Both the position numbers and the translations under genes were made by a program. Source: Bryum argenteum (lineage: Eukaryota; Streptophyta; Bryopsida; Bryales; Bryaceae). From it: a stretch of 64,000 bases of DNA. The stretch is taken from positions 14,711,258 to 14,775,257 of the forward strand of contig CM073323.1 of assembly GCA_037043015.1 (NCBI GenBank), read 5' to 3'. Below the pieces are notes generated by a model that saw only the letters and a program-made list of their open reading frames with translations, did no database searches and had not been told where the DNA came from. The stretch's first letter is position 1; every line of letters starts with the position of its first letter. This document shows positions 57,162 through 64,000 of this stretch, one piece after another.

Positions 57162-58148
57162 TATGGTTGAGCAGCCCAAAATGGCGCAGTGCCGAAAATG
57201 GAGCCCTAGTAATCTTCACTGTCACGTACATAATAGCTTCTCCATACAATAGTACCATGTACACACTGCAAAGATTATAGGGCGTCACTTTAGGGCACCA
57301 TTTTAGGAACACCTATATTTCCATCTTTAGAAATTCATTACTTACTGTAGAAGAGTCGAAAAATGATGATTCCACTTGCTCTAGTTTTCTACTAATTTTC
57401 CACATGCACAAAAATTGCTTGCACTGGCAACATTCCTCTAGATTTTCTGTGCTGAAAATTGCGCCATTACAGGACACCTTACCATAATGTTGATGATGTT
57501 GGCTTTCCAGGATTCACGAGATGTCAAGAAAGTCAAAGCTGGGGACGGCTGGCTGTTAATGCGGGTGCTAACGGAGGACCTGGCGCCGATCATTTGACTT
57601 TTAGGACACAATAATGTCACCATTCTAATTTCAGTTTAGCCCTCACCTACAATGCAAGGACACAGATCGTACTTATCCACTAAGTTACCCACTGCACAAG
57701 TGGACAATCATGTTGAAGCAAATTTTGCCGCCCAACCAAGTTGTTCTTGCGAAATTTACCACACAAATTGACACTGTGCCGAGATGGTATGACAGAGATG
57801 AGTCGATTGTGGAGGGGGTGCCTATCTTCGTGGCCAACTCAACGAAGTGTTAACAGTAAATGAATCCACTCAGGTATCCAGATGCAGTTCCTGACACCTG
57901 ATGTATATACGATTCGTTCCCAAGAACTTTATGATGCACGCACGCCAGTTAATGCAACTTCACCGTGCACCACAATCCTGCACTTACTGCGGTTCAAGGG
58001 ATCAGTATAAAACACCACTACGAGCATTACTGGAGTATTACGGGGTCGCAGGCTCCAATTCTGAATCCAATATCATCAATAAATGGGCCTGAGAGGGTGC
58101 AGATTGAAATTGACAGGTTTCTGGGGGAAAATCCCGTTGGGTGGTTGA
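57162..58148. other. Spacer within the MITE nest
   Basis: No gene seen. Composition is intermediate and no clear terminal repeats were found. Confidence 0.35.
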
Positions 58149-58545
58149 GAGCATGCCCAGCCCGCACTGCAGGCCGGAGCATGGAGCCGGATATGAAGTG
58201 CCAGGGGCCCCAGCCCACACACTAACCCGGTAACCCGGTCAAGAGGGTTGCAGTACCCTAAATTCTAGCCGACCAAAACTCCAAGTTATCCCGTGCCTCC
58301 ACTCAAGTTTTAGTGTCCCCTTTAACTGATGAGTGAGAGCCACGTGGCAGAAATTTCATTGGCAAGAAATGATTTCTAAAGAAAGCTATGAAAAGTGGAA
58401 TGTGAGGTGGTGTGATTGGTGGGTGAATAGTGAGCGGGCCCTGCCCTCCGTGTTGGGCTGGGCTTCGTAACCCCGCACAAGCGGCGCCTTTCGCATTTTG
58501 GGACGGCCTTGCGGGCCGGCCTGCCGTAGAGGGCTGGTCATGCTC
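58149..58545. mobile_element. MITE, GAGCATGCCCAGCC family, copy 1 (397 bp)
   Basis: Terminal inverted repeats are GAGCATGCCCAGCCCGCA at the left and, inverted, GAGCATGACCAGCCCTCT at the right. The 3-bp target duplication is TGA on both sides. A second copy at 58694-59397 shares the interior blocks AACCCGGTCAAGAGGGTTG and TCCAAGTTATCCCGTGCC. The three-base duplication and TIR resemble PIF/Harbinger. It has no coding capacity. Confidence 0.75.
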
Positions 58546-58693
58546 TGAGTTCGGGAAAAGCTCATAGGGGGAGAATATAGCGATCCCGATTTCAGGGTCC
58601 TGACACAAGTCGCACGAAGATAATACCTTTACGGTGACGAAATGAAAATATAGATAAGATATTATAGTACCGTACACAACTTAATTGTACTAA

Positions 58694-59397
58694 GAGCATA
58701 CCCAGCCCGCACTGTGGGCCGGAGAGTGGAGCCACTGAATATGGAGTGTGAGCAGCTCGAGCCCACACACTATGGTATGCACACCTATTATCGTGCACTT
58801 AAGGAAAATCTAGGGAATCTATATACTTGGAAAGAGAAATAAGTGGGTTACTATTTTTCAGGGATGAGGAATAGGAAAAGACTCACTTTTCCTATTTTTG
58901 TGGTTTTAAAAAAGACACACATAATTAAATACAATTTTTAGAAGCAGTAGCCTAAAGGCAGACACCTGAATTATGTCCGCATGAGGTACATGCAAGGGAG
59001 GTTAGATCTTCATGAAAGAAAGAATCTTGGGTGCACGCCTTTAGGTAGGTGCCCGCATATAGGTGTGCATACCATATCCCTCTAACCTGGTCAAGAGGGT
59101 TGAGTTCTCCTAAATTCTAGCACACCATAACTCCAAGTTTTCCCGTGCCTTCATTCACATACTAGCGTCTCCATTAACCAATGCAAGAGTGCCACATGGT
59201 AGAGAGTTGATTGGCAAAAAATATATTCTATTTTAATATGCTTGTCACCAACTGTAATTGGTGGGAGGCCTTTTCATGTGGCCAGTTTTGTGGCCCAGAC
59301 TCGGGCTGCTACGCCCGACCAAGGGGCGCCTGTGGGGTTTTCGCGTAGTGCAACGGCCCGGCTTGACCCGGCCTCACGCAGTCGGCTGGGCATGCTC
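58694..59397. mobile_element. MITE, GAGCATGCCCAGCC family, copy 2, with nested insert
   Basis: Left end GAGCATACCCAGCCCGCACT; right end, inverted, GAGCATGCCCAGCCGACTGC. TAA flanks both sides as the target duplication. Its length is 704 bp, but removal of the nested 306-bp element and its TA leaves about 396 bp, the same as copy 1. The right TAA abuts the next TIR element. Confidence 0.8.
58771..59076. mobile_element. Nested Tc1/mariner-type (Stowaway-like) MITE
   Basis: The ends are TATGGTATGCACACCTAT and its exact inverse complement ATAGGTGTGCATACCATA. Copy 1 of the host MITE has the empty site (CACACACTAACCCGG), so the duplication is TA and the element proper runs 58773-59074. The TA target and small size fit the Tc1/mariner MITE class. 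It inserted after copy 2 of the host MITE did. Confidence 0.85.
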
Positions 59398-59400
59398 TAA

Positions 59401-61364
59401 GGGCCCATTCCCATGAGAGACTCGTCCCGGTAATTCCATTGTAGAAGCCCTTGAAGAATCATGGGCCACTATCAAGGAAATATTATGAACTCCCATTCAC
59501 ATGTCTTTCCTCAATTCTCGAAGTCGAAAGGCCCCAAATCCACCATTTTTCAATGCAAGATGAAACTTTTCAACTTTTGACATAATCTCAAGTATGTAAC
59601 CTTAAGATCCTGTACCTAAATAGTCCATGTATGTTTGTACCAAATCCTAGCTTCAAATTCCTTACCAATTGTGAGATCATAACATTCAATGTTTTAAAAA
59701 TAAAAGTTTTTTGCCTTGTTGCAAAATGGGTTTGAAGTTTTTTATGAGCTTAAAAAAGCAATTTTGAGAGTTAATTTGAACTAAGACTCTTGACATTCTT
59801 GTTCCTAGGTGACTTAGGTACACGTCTATGCATTTTTTACCCTCATGCGATCTACAGAACTTAAAGAAATGCTTGAATCAATTGACCGTATGCTAAAATC
59901 AAATACAAAGTTTGTTCTTTGACAATAAAAATGGCATGTAAAGGATAATTGGAAGTTTATCCAATTTAATTGATTATGGGCAGATTTGAGAATAGAGGAG
60001 CATATAAAGCAATTTGGGCAGCCTTTAAATAGTGTTTTCAAACTTGATTGCAAATTAGGAATTTTGAAATGAAATGACTTTTTGGAGAGATATGGGAAAA
60101 CTCTACATTGTGCCAAAGTAGCAACTTCATACAATCTAAATTTAGGAACTGAAGAGCCTGACTAAAGTCAAATCGGCCACAATGTCGTTGATTTCAACTT
60201 TAGGGGTTAAAATCGAAATTGAAGTCCTCCTTTTTGAGGGAACACTGATTCTCCATTTCAGGAGGCTCTATTCATCCTCAGAAAGGGAGAGACAAGAGGA
60301 CAAAGCCTGTAAACTTGTATTACAGGTTTTAATTTTACTTCAAGGGCGTGCTACCTCCCTGATCTGCTTGAAGTTGGCTAGCGAGCTGGTCACGGAGCCT
60401 CTCGTGGGGCAAATAATCCATGCCCAAATAAAAATTGGGGTAAATTTGCCCCCTAATTTTTTAATGGTTGATGTCACCCATTATTCCAGAGGGCACCCCC
60501 AAGGGTAAAATGAGGTCGTAGACCCCATTTTGAAACTCAAAATTTTAAAAAAGAAACACAGAAGGGCATTCCAAAATGCAAAAAACTGAAAAAATGGATT
60601 TTCTGGCCGGGCAGGGATCGGGCGGGCAGGTAGGGTCGAGGGGCTCCGAGACCAGCTCGCTGGCTAGCTTTAAGCTCACCCCTACCTCCCCCATGGCAAG
60701 CCCCTTTTTTTTATTTATCTTACGGGCTCCGTAAATCCGATTACGTACTAGGTAACGCAAAAGGAGCCACTGGTTATGGAAAATAACCAGTGGGGCATCC
60801 TTCCGAGCCGCCGGAGCGGTGAGGGAGGTGCCCCACTGGATATTTCCCATAACCAAGGGCTCCTTTTGAGTTACCTAGCATAACCGCTGTTCAAACTTTT
60901 CTTAAAAACTAATTTATCCCTTCCCGCAAACTAAAAAAAATTATTCAAAATTCCAACAAAAATTCATTTATTCTCAAAAAAATTTTAAAAAGTTGCATGA
61001 AGTTGGGAATAACTCAATGGTCATCCTCAAAAAAAAAAAAAACATTGAAAAAAAGTGATTTATCCCATAGTAATTGCAGGTGGAAAAAGACAAGGTATAA
61101 AAACCCCTTGCTCCACACCAATTTACAAGTGGGCACATGGAGACCATTGATCTTGGAGATCAATGGTGGTCGTGCGGTTAGGCTATAACGCCAGTGAAGC
61201 TGGCGTTATGGGAAATGACCACACTTCCCTCCTCCAATGGGGAGGTGCTACCTCTACAGTTTTTTCCTGAACTGCGGTTATGGGTTGGGTTACATAGGTG
61301 AATGGCCTGCGTTTTGGAGACCCTATCAATTTGACTGGGACGGGTCCCACACGGGAATGGGCCC
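59401..61364. mobile_element. TIR element of about 2 kb, GGGCCCATTCCC ends
   Basis: The terminal inverted repeats of about 31 bp begin GGGCCCATTCCCATGAGAGA at the left and, inverted, GGGCCCATTCCCGTGTGGGA at the right; the inner part continues as (C/T)CGTCCC. Flanks are TAA at the left and TTA at the right. The interior contains a degenerate copy of the GTGAGATCATAA repeat (59590-59710), a pair of inverted GCGAGCTGGTC blocks (60345-60410 and 60640-60705) and a foldback at 60748-60878. No transposase frame was found. Class is uncertain (PIF/Harbinger-like by 3-bp flank). Confidence 0.65.
60748..60878. repeat. Foldback (hairpin) element of 131 bp
   Basis: Two arms of about 50 bp form an imperfect inverted repeat: CTAGGTAACGCAAAAGGAGC on the left and its inverse near GCTCCTTTTGAGTTACCTAG on the right, with a short GC-rich loop (CCGAGCCGCCGGAGCGGTG). 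It sits inside the 2-kb TIR element and is likely a foldback-type MITE or the remnant of one. Confidence 0.7.
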
Positions 61365-62031
61365 TTATTGACGTCGGTGAATGTACTTGCCGCGCGCGGA
61401 TGTGCCGAATCGACGCCGGAGTCGTTGCTAGATTCGCATCGGCTACTTTCTATTTCTAGTATTATGAATAAATGTCAAAGAGCAGCTGGCATCCTTCAAG
61501 TCGTGGGATGTGGAGCAGGGGCACGACGACTTTCATGTCATCTCCACAGGTCAACCAGAGGCTTGTTTATAAGCAGAGCGGGTGTTGCAGCTCGAAATCA
61601 TCAACATCGACTCAGCTAACAGTTTCAGCAGGTGGGTGTTAGTTACGAATGCTGATGCTTGCATCTTCATTCTCGTTTTCTAGCTTCAGTTACCACTTCG
61701 AAGCCCAGAGCTGCTGGAATGTAAGATGGGTGCCGACTGCCGCTTCGGTTCCAGCTGAATAGAATCAACCTGCAATATGATAGCTAGCATCAGTTTCTAA
61801 GATCGTTGTCCATCGAAATTTGATGGTACCGCAATCCACACATTAACAGAATGCCTCAGATTCCAATCTTTGCTCAGAGTTGATACAGTCTCTCAGTCGC
61901 GGATTTCGAGGTCATGTGGCGTGCTTGATAGTGCTTCCAGAATTAGGGCAGGTGCAGGTTTGACAGATGTGAATGAGAAAATTTTTGTTCGGAATGCGCA
62001 GAGGTTTGAAGCGCGTGAAATCTATTTCGCA
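61365..62031 (+). promoter_or_regulatory. Upstream region of the lectin gene
   Basis: Sequence between the last TIR element and the lectin start codon. It is GC-richer than the DNA to its left. The lectin frame is open upstream to 61870, but the ATG at 62032 is favoured because it alone begins a signal peptide. No core promoter element is assigned. Confidence 0.35.
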
Positions 62032-63425
62032 ATGGCGAGTCGAACGATGCTGTTTACGGCAGTTCTATGCGTGGCCTGCGTGTTCCAGATGGTGAACTCC
62101 GAGACGGCGCCGAGTGGCGTCAGCATCTCCTTCCCCCCGTCGAATAAGTTCGGTTGCTTCATCGATCCCGCGCAGTTAGACGTCCCTGCCAAGCCCGAGT
62201 TCATCTGCTCGGTGGACACATTTTCAAACCCGTCTCGCCTCATCTTGTCCTACGACGGGGGCGTCACCTCCGCTAGATACCAGTACAGAACCAAGGTACT
62301 GGCTCAGACAATAATTCTCGCTGGCACCTCGACTCGATCATGTGCACAGATAGGAACTAAGTTGCAAAATATGTGTATGTTTCTCTACTGTTGCCACTGA
62401 CCCATTCAATCATGTGATCGAACTATAGTTGGTGATCCGTGTCTTCCTTTCAGAGCAAGGGAACTCAGGTTCACATCACTCTTACGCAAAATAAAAGACT
62501 AATGGGAATCATGGTGCACACAATGATAGGGATTCGTGATTGTGATCTAATGCATCAAATTTTCAGAAAGTAATGTTCTGTAGCCAGCTTTAGGGGAGAA
62601 TATGCAGTCATGTGATGGGAGAATTCAATGTGCAGGTGCAATTGTGGAAGAAGAACTCGAAGTACGTAGCATCGTTCAACGCATACTTCGTGGTGAACTT
62701 CAATCGGGACATAGAGTTCACACAGCGGCCGTTGTTCAGCGGCGGTGGCGTGGCGTTCGCCTTGACTCCGGATACGACTGGAGTGGTGGGCACAGGCCCA
62801 GAAACGTTCGGGCTGTTCCCCATTAACGAGCAGACAGGCGCGTCCCTGCGCGGCGCCGCGACCAAGACGGTTGCTGTGGAGATGGACCTGTCGCGCATCT
62901 CCAACGTGGGGTTCGACCCCCTCGCGCCTCACGTGGGCCTTGACATCAACAGCATGAAGTCCGTGAAGACCAAGTACTTGGGTGACGCCAACACCGTCAT
63001 CGACGTCAAGGTGCCATTATGTCTCAACTCCCTCTGCCCCTGCTCCGTAATAGATGCAAGTGCTTACTCCTCAAGTCACCGTGTGAATCGTTATGTTCTG
63101 ATTGAGAGCGGAAGTTCAAGCAGGGGTTTTGATATGTGAGAATGGGTGGATGCTTGTGGTGCAGCATGGAGTGTGGATCGAGTATGATGCGTTGACGAAG
63201 ACGCTGAAGGTGTACCTGCACAAGGTGAAGGAGAACCAGACGCCCAACAGGAAGAATGCCAACATCGCCATCACGTACAAGGGCTTGGACTTGGCAAAGG
63301 AAGTGAACGAGTTCTCTTACGTCGGCTTTGGCTCCCGAGTCCCGGAAACCCCCAACGGCGTCTACGTGATTTACGATTTCCAATTCAGCACCAAGTGGGT
63401 GCTTGGCAACACGGTGAATAATTAA
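62032..63425 (+). CDS. Secreted L-type (legume) lectin-domain protein, 3 exons
   Basis: Exons 62032-62295, 62636-63010 and 63165-63425 join in phase to 299 residues. Residues 1-23 (MASRTMLFTAVLCVACVFQM plus VNS) form a signal peptide; the mature chain starts near ETAPSG. The rest is one L-type lectin domain: SFNAYFVVNFNRDIEF, GGGVAFALTP, the VAVEMDLSRIS and HVGLDINSMKS strands that carry the metal-site loop, VWIEYDALTKTLKVYL, and the last strand VYVIYDFQFSTKWV. The usual Asn in the DPxxNH-type calcium loop is not seen (FDPLAPHVG), so metal-dependent sugar binding is uncertain. No transmembrane helix or kinase follows, unlike lectin receptor kinases. The protein is probably apoplastic, perhaps carbohydrate-binding and defence-related. 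Confidence 0.88.
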
Positions 63426-64000
63426 GTAGATTCTTGATGCAAATCCATGTGTTGTGTAACATATAATTTCACTTCTCAGGAAGGTGTACGCAAATGCAGC
63501 TCAGTATATAAGATCTTTTGAAACTTCATCTATTGACGAGAAGTATAAGATTCATCATTCAACTTTGTGATTATCTTTTGAGTGAATTCAGTGACTAAAT
63601 GTTTACTGTTACTCTTCATGTTCTTCACTTCTTAGGCCAGGGGGTGTTTTTCTTCAAAAGTTGCTAAGCAGCGCAACTATCAGAAGTTGTCAGTACAAAG
63701 CATGTGTAGAATCTGCTTTCGAATCCACTGATACCGGTAGTTCTCATACAAGTATCCACCTGCGGTTACTTCTAAAGAGAGTATAAGGATCGAAAACTTA
63801 ACAAGTGACACAAACATTTACATACAAAATGTTTTTCAAGACATAACGTATTGGTAAGTGGTTCAGCAAATCCCGCTAGTAGAAAAGTAGAACAGTTTCA
63901 AGGCAACCGAAGGAAAACGACAGTGAGACGAGATGGAGACTTCGGATCAGTGTTCAAATCAACTGAAACTCCACCTGTAGCATACGACCTTAGAAGAACT
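63426..64000. other. 3' flank of the lectin gene
   Basis: AT-rich flank to the end of the window; no further feature supported. Confidence 0.4.

Noticed and set aside
57438-57623. TIR element around 57450-57600
   Set aside because: I looked for matching inverted ends (GGACACCTTACC, TTTAGGACACAATAATG) and found no convincing pair.

Overview
The window is nuclear DNA from a land plant. Evidence: multi-exon genes with GT-AG introns of about 80-400 bp; a chloroplast-type branching enzyme of the plant BE1/EMB2729 family; a secreted L-type (legume) lectin; an LRR receptor-like protein; plant-type RPL34 and proteasome beta-5. AT-rich intergenic DNA, compact genes and the transposon mix suggest an early-diverging lineage, perhaps a bryophyte, but I cannot name a species and hold this loosely.

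Layout. 0-0.25 kb: SINE/LINE tail fragments. 2.1-3.7 kb: an unrecognised gene or relic with Ser/Pro repeats. 4.0-7.1 kb (+): complete 8-exon Cof-type HAD phosphatase. 8.0-8.93 kb: 25/50-bp minisatellite. 9.2-11.6 kb (-): SAM-domain protein. 13.0-13.4 kb: 95-bp tandem repeat. 15.1-17.1 kb (+): proteasome beta-5. 18.5-21.25 kb (+): LRR receptor-like protein. 21.9-23.1 kb (-): RPL34 copy 1, divergent from 23.9-31.1 kb (+): 22-exon BE1-type branching enzyme. 31.1-35.8 kb: repeat-rich DNA with a 737-bp TTAA-flanked piggyBac-like MITE. 35.77-49.45 kb (-): a 13.7-kb LINE bounded by an 11-bp target-site duplication. 49.5-56.8 kb: repeat-rich DNA with a second RPL34 gene. 56.8-61.4 kb: a nest of TIR elements, one inside another. 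62.0-63.4 kb (+): secreted L-type lectin.

The genes are ordinary single-gene plant loci and do not form a pathway cluster. The most unusual item is the LINE. Its ORF1 carries an RRM-like region. Upstream of the endonuclease/RT/RNase H region it encodes a perfect 2A ribosome-skipping motif (GDIESNPGP), and before that three in-frame 291-bp repeats. Its 3' tail is shared with two other fragments in the window, which suggests a LINE/SINE 3'-end partnership. The LINE is broken by several frameshifts. Other notable points are the piggyBac-like MITE in a plant, the non-canonical active site of the branching enzyme, a GC-AG intron, and the two intron-containing RPL34 copies.

Exon coordinates were worked out by hand from splice consensus, reading phase and remembered family sequence; no database search was possible.
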